Shown: positions 9,903 to 20,427 of the stretch, one piece after another
Position numbering within the stretch: the first letter of the stretch is position 1
How the letters are laid out: each line of letters starts with the position of its first letter
From: Hippopus hippopus
Lineage: Eukaryota > Mollusca > Bivalvia > Cardiida > Cardiidae
Length of the DNA stretch: 64,000 bases
Assembly (NCBI GenBank): GCA_946811185.2
Contig: OX328106.1
Location: 46,822,311-46,886,310 of the forward strand
Reading direction: 5' to 3'
Translations under genes and position numbers: made by a program
The notes under the pieces: generated by a model
Seen by the model: only the letters and a program-made list of their open reading frames with translations
The model's database searches: none
Told to the model about the DNA's origin: nothing

Positions 9903-11651
9903 AACAAGAGGGTCCTGATAGCCCTGTATCACTCCACTGGCTAATAAGTAAAACCACTATATGCCAAACTTTACAATACTTGGCAAATTGGTTTTGAACA
10001 TGAGAACCCTGAAACAGGACTAAAATTGGTAGCCCTAAGTCTTATGGTCAGTAACGAGAAGATTTCTAAAGTTTTCACTATATAAGCCCATGTAAAACTT
10101 CTGACCCCTGGGTCGGGATCAAATTCGACCCTAGGACTATAATTTGGGCACTCTTGGTAAAGACCCACTAGATAAAGCTACATGCAAAATTTGGTAACCC
10201 TAGGCCTTATGACCAAGTACAAGAAGATTTCTAAAGTTTTCACCATATATGCCCAAGTAAAACTTGTGACCCCAGGGGCAGGGTCAAATTTGACCCCAGG
10301 GCTATAATTTGGGCACTCTTGTTAGGGGCCCACTAGATAAAGCCACATGCAAAATTTGGTAGCCCTAGGCCTTATGGCTAGGTGCAGGGAGACATCTAAA
10401 GTTTTCTCTATATAAGCCCATGTAAAACTTGTGACGCCTGAGGCAGGGTCAAATTTGACCCTAGGGCTACAATTTGGGCACTTCTGGTAGTGGTCCACTA
10501 GATAAAGCCACATGCAAAATTTGGTAGCCCTAGGCCTTATGGCTAGGTGCAGGGAGACTTCTAAAGTTTCTTCCATATATGCCCATATAAAACTTCTGAC
10601 CCCTGGGTCGGGATCAAATTCGACCCTAGGGCTATAATTTGGGCACTCTTGGTAAAGACCCACTAGATAAAGCTACATGCAAAATTTGGTAACCCTAGGC
10701 CTTATGACCAAGTACAAGGAGATTTCTAAAGTTTTCACCATATATGCCCAAGTAAAACTTGTGACCCCAGGGGCAGGGTCAAATTTGACCCCAGGGCTAT
10801 AATTTGGGCACTCTTGTTAGGGGCCCACTAGATAAAGCCACATGCAAAATTTGGTAGCCCTAGGCCTTATGGCTAGGTGCAGGGAGACTTCTAAAGTTTT
10901 CTCTATATAAGCCCATGTAAAACTTGTGACGCCTGAGGCAGGGTCAAATGTAACCCCAGGGCTACAATTTGGGCACTTCTGGTAGTGGTCCACTAGATAA
11001 AGCCACATGCAAAATTTGGTAGCCCTAGGCCTTATGGCTAGGTGCAGGGAGACTTCTAAAGTTTCTTCCATATATGCCCATATAAAACTTGTTACCCCCG
11101 GGGCGGGGCCAAATTTGACCCAAGGGCTATAATTTGGGCACTCTTGGTAGGGGCCCATGAGATAAAGCCACATGCAAAATTTTGTAGCCCTAGGCCTTAT
11201 GGCTAGGTGCAGGGAGACTTCTAAAGTTTTCTCTATATAAGCCCATGTAAAACTTGTGACCCCCGGGGCGGGGCCAATTTTGACCCCAGGGCTATAATTT
11301 AAAGAAACTTGATAGAGGTCTACTAGATAAAGCTACACACCAAATTTGGTAGCCTTAGGCCTTATGGTTTCAGACAAGGAGATTTTCAAAGATTTTCCAA
11401 TATTTTTAAGTTCTGTTGCCATGGCAACCACATTTTTTGAAGGAATCAAATTCTTTCAAGAAATTCTGAAGAGGACCATGGCAGGATCATTTCCGTGAAG
11501 TTTCATCAAAATTGGATGAGTAGTTTCAGAGAAGAAGATGTTTGAAATAAAAGTTAACGCACGCACAGACGGACACACGCACGCATGCACGGACGCACGA
11601 CAGACACCGGGCCATGACATAAGCCCGCTGGCCTTCCACCAGTGGAGCTAA
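9903..11651 (+). mobile_element. HL165 copy 2, Helitron-like with long central tandem array
   Basis: Same ends as copy 1 (AACAAGAGGGTCCTGATAG at the left, GTGGAGCTAA at the right). The 3' hairpin stem is damaged (CTGGCCTTCCACCAG). The GGACG-rich tract before the hairpin is present (11565-11610). Length is 1749 bp; the difference from copy 1 lies mostly in the number of central 165-bp units. No coding sequence for a Rep/helicase protein is present. Confidence 0.65.
9971..11310. repeat. 165-bp tandem array with trimeric higher-order structure
   Basis: The word AATTTGGGCA or its variant recurs at 10141, 10306, 10471, 10636, 10801, 10966, 11131 and (diverged) 11296, always 165 bp apart. Variant markers repeat every third unit: TGGTAAAGACCC at about 10157 and 10652, GTTAGGGGCCCAC at about 10321 and 10816, CTTCTGGTAGTGG at about 10481 and 10976. 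This is a 495-bp (3 x 165) higher-order repeat. Because 165 is divisible by three, one minus-strand frame stays open across units. Confidence 0.9.
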
Positions 11652-12700
11652 AAAACTGTGTATAAGGGCTACCTCGTATAGGTATGTGAGATCAGTGGAG
11701 TCTGTGAGGAAAAAAAAATGCCAAAGATAACAATCTTATCAAAGTGTATCTAGTCTGCGCCCAGGGGAAACATGTACATAGAAAATCTACTCTTCCAACA
11801 CCTGGAAAAACTATTTCTGTCAGTAACCTAGGGACACTGATAGTGCTGGCTAAGTAGATAACCCCTTCTTGTTGATCTAAGTTTAGACCAATCAAGAATT
11901 TGTCCATCTGATTCAAAAGAGAATGATGTTCATGGGGCTATTACTTTTCTTGAATTGTAGGGGAAAATGAGAAATTGTATGTTTCAAGCTTTTGCTTTTT
12001 TTCCCCCTCAAAGCTTTCAAAGCTGTTTGATGCAAGGGAGTAAGCAATGATGTTATGGTTTGAGTTCAGTTTATAACAACATTTTTGAAAAGTTCAGAGG
12101 CTGTTCTATATTTAAAAAGCTTCCTTGCAAGCAATTTTCAGTGTTAACTTTTTCAGAGTCTGACTCCCACTTTAGTACCGTAATTAACACAGCAGAGTTT
12201 AAAACAGAATTTACAGCAGCTCAAAAGCAATTCAAAATACTGAGGAACACACAGAGCAGCAAACTTCCCTAATTTCCGAGTTATGTTACTGTTTCAAGCA
12301 CCATCAGATACCTTGGTAGACAGACAGTCATAGTGCTCCATTAACGTGGGGATTATTTCTACACTCATAAATGCAATGCTATTCATACATCACCGCTTTT
12401 TTGTTTTTCCCCCTCAATAAAACAAATGAATAATAAAAGTTTGTCAAAAACTCACCGCTTAATCCTTCCTCAGTCAATATTAGTACTTCGAAAAAATACA
12501 AAATGGGTTATTGACAAAATATCAAAGATTCCAAAGTGGGAATTCCAGCGAAACTTCACACACACAGTCTAAAACACAAACAGGAACACACACTAAACAA
12601 TATCATTTCCACCCAAAAGCCATCCAATATACATCCAAGATGTTTCCAGGTTACATCCACAGCATGGAGTGAAAAATTCCTCTAGTTCTTACAATATACC
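11652..12700. other. No recognisable gene
   Basis: I see no gene, SINE or complete MITE. Frames of 60-75 codons on each strand lack recognisable content. Confidence 0.4.
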
Positions 12701-12708
12701 TGGATTCT

Positions 12709-12846
12709 TTTACCCTTATACCAACTTACCTTAATTTTCTTTACAACCCTGCAGAGGAATGCTCTTGAAAACATGGGAAAGGGGGGAAAAAAATGCTGCT
12801 CATCAGCATTTACTCCCCTTCCCACAATATGCTTTGCCCTTTTTAA
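12709..12846. mobile_element. M1 fragment, short right arm
   Basis: Starts CCCTTATACCAAC; palindrome weakened (CTGCTCATCAGC). It stops at the TTAA that begins the next copy. Confidence 0.6.
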
Positions 12847-13072
12847 CTCTTTACCAAATGACAAAATCTTAGACTAGTCTAAATTGAAAGCATTTGCAGA
12901 CGACAAAATAAAAGTGACTCAAAAATTGAAACTTGACTTTAGAAGAGTAGAAAACACTGTGGGAAAAGGAGTAAATGCTGGTTACCAGCATTTTCTCCTT
13001 TTAACACAGTGTTTTCAGAAGGCTTCTTTCCCGGGGGTCGTTAAAACCAGGGATTGTGTGGTAAAGGGCTAA
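12843..13072. mobile_element. M1 MITE, complete, conserved subfamily
   Basis: 230 bp, CTCTTTACCAAATG to GGTAAAGGGCTAA. Palindrome intact. The left arm shows the conserved block GCATTTGCAGACGACAAAAT shared with the least diverged copies. Confidence 0.85.
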
Positions 13073-13099
13073 GACAAGAGCCCAATCATACATGTAATT

Positions 13100-13175
13100 G
13101 TCTCATTTTACTTGTCAGCTTCAAATCCTTTCAATATGGACAAGTCTAAAATTTGGTCATCTGGTAAAGAGTTAA
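13100..13175. mobile_element. M1 right-end fragment
   Basis: Only the outer arm is left (TTTCAATATGGACAAGTC through GGTAAAGAG-TTAA). Confidence 0.6.
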
Positions 13176-13360
13176 CCCTTTACCACAAAATCCTGAATTT
13201 TAACGATCCTGAGGAAGAAACCTAAAAAAATTGTGGTAAACAGCATTTTCTACTTTATTCACAATGTTGTCTACCCTTCCATAGGCAATTTCCATCATTT
13301 AGCCATATTATTTGTCTTCTGTAAATTCTTTAAACTGTGAATTGTATGGTAAAGAGTCAA
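13172..13360. mobile_element. M1 MITE, internal deletion
   Basis: TTAACCCTTTACCAC to GGTAAAGAGTCAA. The palindrome is reduced to one short stem, so the copy is about 40 bp short. Confidence 0.7.
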
Positions 13361-13562
13361 CTGATTACATCTTGCAGACAGCTTTATAAAACATGGATCA
13401 CAATGATGGGATTTTTTTTTGTTATTTATGGGAGTACAGAATATTCTGAGAAAATTAGAGCAGATGTTTGTAACCAGTATTTTCTTCTTTTCCCACAATG
13501 TTTACAAAAGCCTCTTTCTTCCAGAATATCAAAATATGGGATTATTTGGTCAAGGGTCAACA
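13357..13562. mobile_element. M1 MITE, strongly diverged
   Basis: Recognised by TAACCAGTATTTTCTTC and CCCACAATGTTTACAAAAG and by the end GGTCAAGGGTCAA. Adjacent to the previous copy. Confidence 0.55.
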
Positions 13563-13648
13563 AGCCAATACTGCAGCACAGTAATCTATCTATCTAGAAA
13601 ATTACTATCAGACTTCATGAATAACCCAGAAATCCTTGGGGAGAACCA

Positions 13649-13664
13649 CCCCCCCCCCCCCCCC
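13649..13664. repeat. Poly-C tract
   Basis: Sixteen consecutive C in an otherwise AT-rich context; a likely sequencing-length-variable site. Confidence 0.9.
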
Positions 13665-14427
13665 GGTCTCATTCTGTATGTTTGTATTTTAAGCACATTT
13701 ACACCAAACACACAATCTGATAACAAAAATACACTAAAACACACCAACCAATAACAGTCAGTTGATTTCAATTGAAGTAATGATCCTGGGGAAGAAAGCA
13801 TTAGAATGATATTGCAGAGAAAGGCCTATAATTACAACCCAAAGGAAGAACTTGCAGAGCTTTAATGACACAATGAGAAAATGCATAATGACCAACATTT
13901 TGTTTCCTTTTCTGATACTGTTTCCTACCCTTTTAAAGACAAATCCATCACTTGAACAAAACTCAAGTTGTATCAATAAAATAATGCTGTCAGTTTTGGT
14001 AAGCCTAATATCAGTCTGTTGTTTGAAAGAGTTATCACCCTTTTCGAAGTGTTTAGAGTTTCACGTTCACTGCCAAAGGTCACTTATTCATAATAATAAT
14101 ATTTCATCTTTCCAGTTTTATACCAGCCTTGGCAAAGGTCAAACCAACCACTGCCACAAGGATGCCTCTTTTCACATGTTTCCAGTTTTAGGGCTTGCCC
14201 AAGGTCACTCCAATGGCATGACACTGCCAAATCAGAGATTCTGGTTCACAAATTTGCACTCCCCACCCACTGAGCCACATTGAACCTATTTGATAATGAT
14301 CATGCACAGTTACTAACAAAACTAAGGCCTCCATGTCAAAAGTACCATAGCTTCAGGTTCTGAGTACAAAATTTTTGATGCACCTAGATTATTCTATATC
14401 ATTCTATGGAAACAAACAGCAAGTCCC
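13665..14427. other. Unannotated stretch with a SINE-like relic
   Basis: A 143-codon plus-strand frame (13852-14283) is open but has no recognisable motif. Its last part (about 14190-14283) resembles a degraded SINE head read on the minus strand (CCACTGAGCCACATTG, CTGGTTCACAAA). I do not call it a gene. Confidence 0.4.
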
Positions 14428-14656
14428 TTAAACCTTTACCACACAATGACGAGTTTTAACGACCCTAAGAAAGAAGCCTTTTGAAAACATTGTGGAAAAA
14501 GGAGAAAATGCTGGTTACCAGCATTTTCTCCTTTTCCCACAATGATTTCTACCCTTTCAGCAGCAAATTCCACAATTGGAGCAACATATAATTTGTCGTC
14601 TGCAAAAGCTCTGAATTCAGACCAGTCTAAAATTTTGTCATTTGGTAAAGAGTTAA
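14428..14656. mobile_element. M1 MITE, complete 229 bp
   Basis: TTAA (one drifted) plus CCTTTACCACACAATG at the left and GGTAAAGAG-TTAA at the right. Palindrome intact. It shares an unusual arm (TTCCACAATTGGAGC) with the copy at 25671. Confidence 0.9.
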
Positions 14657-14744
14657 GGGACAGTTTTGAAAATACCAGTAGATCTGACAGCACAGACCTA
14701 ATCATGTGATACTGGAAATCAGCAAAAGCTCTAGACAATGCAAT

Positions 14745-14950
14745 CAGGATTAAAACAATTTAGACTCATTTATATGAAGAACAAATCAAGTGTGGCTCAA
14801 ATAACAGGTTTTGTCAATGAAAGGGTAGAAAACATAGTGGGGAAAAGAGAAAATGCTGGTTACCATGCATTTTCTCCTTTTCCCACTATGATTTCAAAAA
14901 ACCTTTTTCCCTGTAGTCATAAAAACACGTGAATGTTCAGTAAAGGAATA
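14745..14950. mobile_element. M1 MITE, left end lost
   Basis: The centre is kept with a small insertion (CTGGTTACCATGCATTTTC). Ends at TCAGTAAAGGAATAA next to another copy. Confidence 0.65.
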
Positions 14951-15142
14951 ACGCTCTACCAAATGACAAAACTGTAGAGCCATCCAAGTTCAAAGCATTT
15001 GCAGACGAAAATTTAAATGTGGCTCAAATGATGGAAATCGTTCTTAATGGGGTTACCAGCATTTTCTCTTTTTTCCACTATGTTTTCAAAAAGCCTTTAC
15101 CCCTAGGGTCGTAAAAACATGGGAAAGCTCAGTAAAGGATTA
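14948..15142. mobile_element. M1 MITE, half of palindrome deleted
   Basis: Left arm to TTCTTAATGG is followed at once by GGTTACCAGC, so the left palindrome stem is missing. Right end reads CAGTAAAGGATTA. Confidence 0.7.
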
Positions 15143-15546
15143 TGAAAGTGTTAAGGGCCAAAAATGGTGGAGAATATTAGTGACTCTTATCTCATTATGT
15201 TACTCATCGGAATGAATCAGAAGGTTAGTGAAACATATCTGGCATCTAACAGAAGGAAATCATCATACAGCTTTTCTGTGTAGAATTTGCAGCATAACCT
15301 CTTTGGAAACAACCAAGTAAAATTGTTATAATCAACATGTTAGTTCCAGTTGGGGTTGATATCCCCTTGGTACAAACAAATGAGCAATGCCAAAAACTGT
15401 GTCCCTCCATCTCACAATTAAAAATAATATTTGAAAGTTGTGGCAGAACAATTTCACTCATTGAGAAAATGTTTTAGAAAATGGTTTGCGGACTGGATAA
15501 TTAGACATCTGAATTTATGCTGAACCAATTTTGACTCATCTGCATT
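15143..15546. other. No recognisable gene
   Basis: Nothing recognisable; a 71-codon minus-strand frame at 15246-15461 has no known features. Confidence 0.4.
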
Positions 15547-15784
15547 TTAACTCTTTACCACACAATCCCAACTTTTAAGAACCATGAGAAAGAAGCCTAT
15601 AGAAAACATTGTGGGAAAAGGAGAAAATGCTGATAACCAGCAATTTCTCCTTTTCCCTTAATATTTTCTACCCTATCAAAGTCAGAAATCATCATATTAA
15701 CAAGGTTTAATTTGTTTAATTTGTTGTCTGCAGATGCTTTGAATTTGGTCCAGTCCAAAAATTTGTCGTTTGGTAAAGAGTTGA
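15547..15784. mobile_element. M1 MITE, near complete
   Basis: 238 bp with TTAA left and TTGA right. One palindrome substitution (CTGATAACCAG). Abuts a further fragment on the right. Confidence 0.8.
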
Positions 15785-15968
15785 GGTGTTTGCAGACAAA
15801 AAGGTAATTGTGGCAAATAAAGATAACATTTTTTCTTGATAGGGAAGAAAAACATTGTTGGAAAAGGAGGAAATAGTAGTGACCATCATTTCCCCCTTTG
15901 CCCATAATTTTTTCAAAGCTATCTTCCATAGGGTGGTTAAAACACATGATTCTGTGGTAAAGGATTAA
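15785..15968. mobile_element. M1 MITE, left-truncated and diverged
   Basis: Right terminus GGTAAAGGA-TTAA is good; the palindrome is mutated (GTGACCATCATTTCC). Confidence 0.65.
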
Positions 15969-16388
15969 CTCTATACCAAACCACAAAATCTTACACCTGC
16001 AGACGACAAATTAAATGTGCCTAATAAACTAAAAGGTCTCTTAGGAAGGGTAGAAAACATAGTGGTAAAAGGAGAAAATGCTGGTTACCAGCATTTTCTC
16101 CATTTCCCACCATGTTTTCAAAGGTCTTCTTTTTTAGCATCATTAACCCTTTACCACACAATCCTGAGTTTTAACGACTCATAGGAATAATGCTCTTGAA
16201 ACCATTGTGTAAAAAGGAGAAAGTGCTGGTTACCAGCATTTTTCCACAATGTTTTCTATCATATCAAAGGTAATGTTCATCATTTGATCCACACTTCTTT
16301 TGTTGTCTGCAAATGCTTTCAATTTGATTAGTCAAAAACTCTGTTTTTGGTAAAAAGTTAAAATACATGATCCTGTGGTAAAGAGTCA
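15965..16388. mobile_element. M1 host with a second M1 nested at an internal TTAA
   Basis: The outer copy starts CTCTATACCAAACC at 15969, has an intact palindrome (CTGGTTACCAG) and is cut in its right arm at AGCATCA. Its remaining right end, AATACATGATCCTGTGG and GTAAAGAGTCAA, resumes after 16361. Confidence 0.85.
16143..16361. mobile_element. M1 MITE nested in M1
   Basis: 219 bp from TTAACCCTTTACCACAC to GGTAAAAAGTTAA, with part of the palindrome deleted (GCATTTTTCCACAATG). It occupies the TTAA that lies in the right arm of the host M1, where other copies read GGTCGTTAAAAC. Confidence 0.85.
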
Positions 16389-16580
16389 ATCAAGATTTAT
16401 GCATGATACATTTCAGCAAACACTGTAAGCCTTAAATTTGCATGTATTTTGGTCTGTTCCATGAACTGAAAAATTGATATCTACTTCATTCAACATTCAA
16501 AGGTTGCTTTGAGCTAAATTATTTCTTCAGTTTTTTTTCCATGTTGCCTAGAGAAGCATTTTCCTCCCCTGCAAACACTG

Positions 16581-17037
16581 AACACTCTACCAGACGACAT
16601 TTTTAGACAAGTATATATCTTTAAAGAATTGGCAGACAAGTTAAATGCAGCTCAAATGATAGATTTTGTTTAACTCTTTACCACACGATCCTGTGTTTTA
16701 AAAACCCTGGGGAAGGTGTCTTTTGAAAAAATTACGGAAAAAGAAGATAATGCTGGTAACCAGCATTTTCGTCTTTTCCTGTAATTTTTTCTACCCTCTG
16801 AAGGGCAAATTTTATGTTTTGAGTAACATTTAATATTCGTCTGCAAAATTTTAATGCTTTCAATTTTGACCAGGCTAAAATTTTGTTGTTTGGTAAATGG
16901 TTAACAAATGACAGAAAACAATCTGAGAGTGGGGAGAAAATGCTGGTAGAGGGCATAATTATCCCCTTTTCTAGCAAAGTTTTCTGAAGCTTTCTTCCAT
17001 GCCATTGTTTAAACACTGGATTGTTGGTAAATGGTTC
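16581..17037. mobile_element. M1 host with nested M1, old
   Basis: The outer copy is diverged: left end CACTCTACCAGACGAC, right end GTTGGTAAATGGTTC. It is split in the left arm at GATTTTGT-TTAA by a younger M1. Confidence 0.75.
16670..16904. mobile_element. M1 MITE nested in M1
   Basis: 235 bp with TTAA at both ends. Its palindrome has drifted (GAAGATAATGCTGGTAACCAG, right side TTTTCGTCTTTTCC), so the nesting is not recent. Confidence 0.8.
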
Positions 17038-17280
17038 ATTGCCCGCAGTGTTGTTGGTGCATAGTACAAAGTAAGTATGTAAAAAAAAAGCCTGTGAGAG
17101 AATGGGTTGAAAGGGAACTCAGTGTGTTGTACAGTGCACTCAGTGTGTGCCAAATAAAGTTTCCTACTTGATACAATGATTTACAATCTAAACTGTCAAC
17201 AGAAACTGTTTGGTAATTGTTCCCCATGTCAGTGAAATCAACAGTGTGTCAAGATTAACTCTTCACTATATAATAAGGTT

Positions 17281-17500
17281 TTAATTCTTTACCAAACAAC
17301 AAAATTTTGGATCAGTCCAAATTAAAAGCATTTGTAGACAAAAATTTAAATGTGTCTCAAACAATGGAATTTGTTTCTGATGGGGTATAAAAAATAGTAG
17401 GAAAAGGAGAAAATGCTGGATACCAGCATTTTCCCCTTTTTCCACCATGTTTTCAAAAGCCAGGGTCGTTAAAACTCGGTATCGTGTGGTAAAGGGTTAA
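17281..17500. mobile_element. M1 MITE, complete
   Basis: 220 bp from TTAATTCTTTACCAAAC to GGTAAAGGGTTAA. Palindrome has one mismatch (CTGGATACCAG). Confidence 0.8.
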
Positions 17501-17559
17501 GACATGTCCATATTGAAGGTACTTGCAGAGGGTACCAGTAAACAGATTATGACCGATGA

Positions 17560-17795
17560 CGATATTTGCCTTTGAGAAAGAAAAAAACATTTCAGGAAAA
17601 GGCGCTGTCTGATCTTGGATCTACACTGTCATCTCTTTTGCTAGACACTGACAAAAACAGCTTTGTATTTTGCAAAATCTGCATGTTTTGTTGTGCACTT
17701 AGTGCCAAGGGTTAACTGCCATACAGGACATTATAAAGCACTGTAGCTCACAGACAGAGTAATCAAGATCAACCCACACAAAATGTGCAGTCTGA
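17560..17795. repeat. Degraded M2-like sequence
   Basis: M2 words CTGTCTGATCTTGGATCTAC and TTAGTGCCAAGGGTTAA are present, and a second set (GATCAACC, TGTGCAGTCTGA) runs up to the insertion point at 17795. After 18842 the sequence resumes with GTCTACACTGTC. Confidence 0.5.
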
Positions 17796-18842
17796 CAGAG
17801 TGTTCTGCCAAGGTTTTGAGCTACAGGGGCCACTGGCCCACCCAAGCTTAAAAAGTGGGGCCATCTTCATGCTACATGGGGCCAAGTCAGTCAATCAGAC
17901 ATAGAATGGAGATTTTTTTCCAGGCAGATATCCACTGATTTTCTTGCAAGATTTTCCAACAAATTTAAAAGAATGTCATATTTTGTTATTGGAATACTTC
18001 TTTGGCTATCCAAAATACAACCTTCAAAGCTGACAAGACACTACTCTCTTACTGATCAAAAATATGCTTGACACTCTTCTGGAGTTTACCAGTCATCGAA
18101 TCTGCAAGGACTGCAGCTTTATGATCGGAACTATCTGCATGCCTCGTTAATGTGCTAGTTCTGAAGTTTTTATTAGGTTCCGTGAGAGAGTTGTGCTTTT
18201 TTTGTGCCTTACACACACAATGAACAAGTCATGGATTTTTTTCAGTCATACTGAAACCTGGGAAAATCCGAGAGCCATTTATTCTTTAAAACGTTTTTCA
18301 TATGACGAACTTTTTGTCTGGGGTTAGGATTTATCATCATCTGTTGAGGTTTCTAAGTGTTCAGAGTCTGTATATGGCCGATCGGTAGGCTCAAGCTGGG
18401 TGTCTGTTTTGGCCTTTTCTGTCGCAGATTGGCCAAAATAAATGAGAATGGATCTAGTTTTTTTGGCGGCTTCTTTTCAGCCATCGCGAAGACTGCGATC
18501 ATCTGATGCAGAACCAACTCAAAAACGTGTTCAGTATTGTTGCAACAAAGATATCTATTGGTCAAAATTAGGGAAATACCTTGTTGCTGAAAAAGTTTAT
18601 CCAATGAAAATCGCTGATACAAACAACAACTTTGTTCCAAGCGTCTTTCTGAATATTCCAATAACTAAACGGATAAAACGGGAACCACTTTATGTCAGTT
18701 GATTCGCCCCACATATTTTTCGGATTATGGCCGACGCTGAGTATTTTTGATGCGCCAGTTGGCCCATTAGACATAATTTTACTGCGCCGTCTGTAATTTT
18801 TTAGCGCCGATCCCGCAATGGCGCGTCCTCGGCAAAACTCTG
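17796..18842. mobile_element. hAT-like DNA transposon, decayed, 1047 bp
   Basis: Imperfect terminal inverted repeats: left CAGAGTGTTCTGCCAAGG, right end complement CAGAGTTTTGCCGAGG. A short CTGA repeat flanks it (17792-17795 and 18843-18846). The ends enclose GC-richer sequence unlike the surroundings and a minus-strand zinc-finger relic (see separate entry). The flanking DNA is M2-like, so it jumped into a repeat. Superfamily is inferred from the CAGRG-type ends and the relic. Confidence 0.6.
18049..18228 (-). pseudogene. TTF-type zinc-finger relic of a hAT/ZMYM1-like transposase
   Basis: The minus strand can be read for about 58 codons to a stop at 18049-18051. It contains a C-V-C-K start, then NFRTSTLTRH, a short spacer and SSDHKAAVL. 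This order (Cys pair, N-F-R-x-S-T-L-x-R-H, D-H-K) is what is known for the N-terminal TTF-type zinc finger of hAT-derived transposases and their domesticated relatives (ZNF862/KIAA1586/ZMYM1-like). The first Cys pair is CxC rather than CxxC and an in-frame TGA lies just upstream, so it is broken. It lies within the 17796-18842 element. Confidence 0.6.
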
Positions 18843-18969
18843 CTGACAGTAAGTCTACACTGTCTAAACGACTAAAGGTTTACACTGTCTAAATGACTAA
18901 AGGTTTGAGATAATATTGTGATCAAATTCTTTTTTTGTCCACTGAATGAAAAGCCCTGATGTCTCAGGT

Positions 18970-19172
18970 TTAACTCTTTACCACTATGACTAAACACAAA
19001 TTCATAACAAAAATGTGACTCAAATAACTGGATCTGTCTGGAAATGCAAAATACATTGCAGAGAAAGAAAAAAGTACTAGTTACCAGTATTCTCTCCATT
19101 TTCCACAATGTTTTCAAAAGTCTTCTTCCAAAGGGTCATTAAAACTCAGGATAATGTTCGGTAAAGGGTTAA
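18970..19172. mobile_element. M1 MITE, diverged
   Basis: 203 bp. Palindrome partly kept (CTAGTTACCAG). Its right TTAA is shared with the next copy. Confidence 0.75.
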
Positions 19173-19397
19173 CTCTTGACCAAATAACAAAATCTTAGAC
19201 TAAGTCAAATTGAATGCATTTGTAGACGACATTTTGAATGTTGCTCAAATGATGGAATTTGTGTTTGACAGGGTAGAAAACATTGTGGGAAAAGGAGAAA
19301 ATGCTGGTTTCCAGCATTTTCTCCTTTTCCCTCAATGTTTTCAAAAGGCTTCTTCCTCAGGATCTTTAAAACTCGGAATTGTGAGGTAAAGGGTTAA
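19169..19397. mobile_element. M1 MITE, complete 229 bp
   Basis: Both TTAA present; centre CTGGTTTCCAG. Arm block GCATTTGTAGACGACAT retained. Confidence 0.9.
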
Positions 19398-19537
19398 CCT
19401 GCCTAGGCAGCTAAAGCAATTTAAGTTGTGATAGGTGCTTTAAGGAATAATTTCTCGATTTATCACATTGTTATTGTAATCTCTAAACCATCACAGTCCT
19501 ACAATTACCTCAGAAGGTAGGCCATCAGATAACTGAG

Positions 19538-19708
19538 TCAACCCTTTACCAAACAATCCTGAGTTTTAATGACCCTTTGGAAGACGACTTTTGAACACAA
19601 ACTGTTTTCTACCCAATCAAGGACAAAGTTTTTCACTTTTACTACTTTTAAATTGTCGTCTGCAAATGCTTTCAATTTGGACCAGTCTGAAATATTGTTT
19701 GGTAAAGT
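19538..19708. mobile_element. M1 MITE lacking its palindrome
   Basis: Both outer arms are good (CCCTTTACCAAACAATCC; GCAAATGCTTTCAATTTGGA) but the central palindrome is deleted, leaving 171 bp. Confidence 0.8.
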
Positions 19709-19760
19709 GATAGCATATTGATAAACCAATCAAATTATGTCATCTAAAAGATACAATCTA

Positions 19761-19989
19761 TTAACCCTTTACCACACAATCCCGAGTTTTAACGACCCTA
19801 AGGAAAAGGCCTTTTGAAAACATTGTGGGAAAAGGAGAAAATGCTGGTAACCAGCATTTTCTCCGCTTCCCACAATGTTTTCTACTCTTCTAAAGTCAAG
19901 TTTCAATTTTTGAGTCACGTTTATTTTGTCGTCTGCAAATGCTTTCAATTTGGACCAGTCTAAAATTTCGTCGTTTGGTAAAGAGTTAA
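19761..19989. mobile_element. M1 MITE, complete 229 bp, conserved subfamily
   Basis: TTAA at both ends, palindrome nearly perfect (one change, CTCCGCTTCCC). The right arm is nearly identical to those of the copies at 35465 and 43545. Confidence 0.95.
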
Positions 19990-20207
19990 CTCCTTATGGA
20001 ACAATCTTATGTGTAACCAACCCTGAGGAAGAAGGCTTTTGAAAACAAAATGGGAGGAGAAAATACTGCTAGCCAGCATTTTCTTCCTTTCAAACAATCT
20101 GTTTTACTCTAGCTGTGCCAAATTTCATCATTTCAGCTACATTTGTCATCGGCAAATGTTTTCACTGTGGCTGAGTGTGAACAATGGCCGTTTTGGTAAA
20201 GAATTAA
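19986..20207. mobile_element. M1 MITE, second of three in a chain
   Basis: Shares TTAA with the copies on each side. Palindrome eroded (CTGCTAGCCAGC). Confidence 0.8.
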
Positions 20208-20427
20208 TCCTTTGCCACACAAGCAAAATATAAACTTGTCCAAATTGAAAGCATTTACCAATGACAATTTAAATGTGCAAATGATGCAATTTATCTTCTA
20301 TATGTTAGAAAACTGCGGGAAAATGAGAAAATGCTGTTAACCAGCATTCTCTCCTTTTCCAAAAATGTTTTCAAAAGGCCTCTTCCCAACGGTTGTTAAA
20401 TGTCCGGATCATGTAGCAAAAACTTAA
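20204..20427. mobile_element. M1 MITE, third of three in a chain
   Basis: Starts TTAATCCTTTGCCACAC, ends AAAACTTAA; centre reads CTGTTAACCAG. Confidence 0.75.

Noticed and set aside
10322..11173. Minus-strand frames of 113 and 118 codons in the HL165 array
   Set aside because: They are open because the 165-bp unit is divisible by three; the peptide simply repeats with the DNA unit and has no recognisable domain.
13852..14283. 143-codon plus-strand frame
   Set aside because: No motif or coding-like pattern, and the 3' third looks like a SINE relic.
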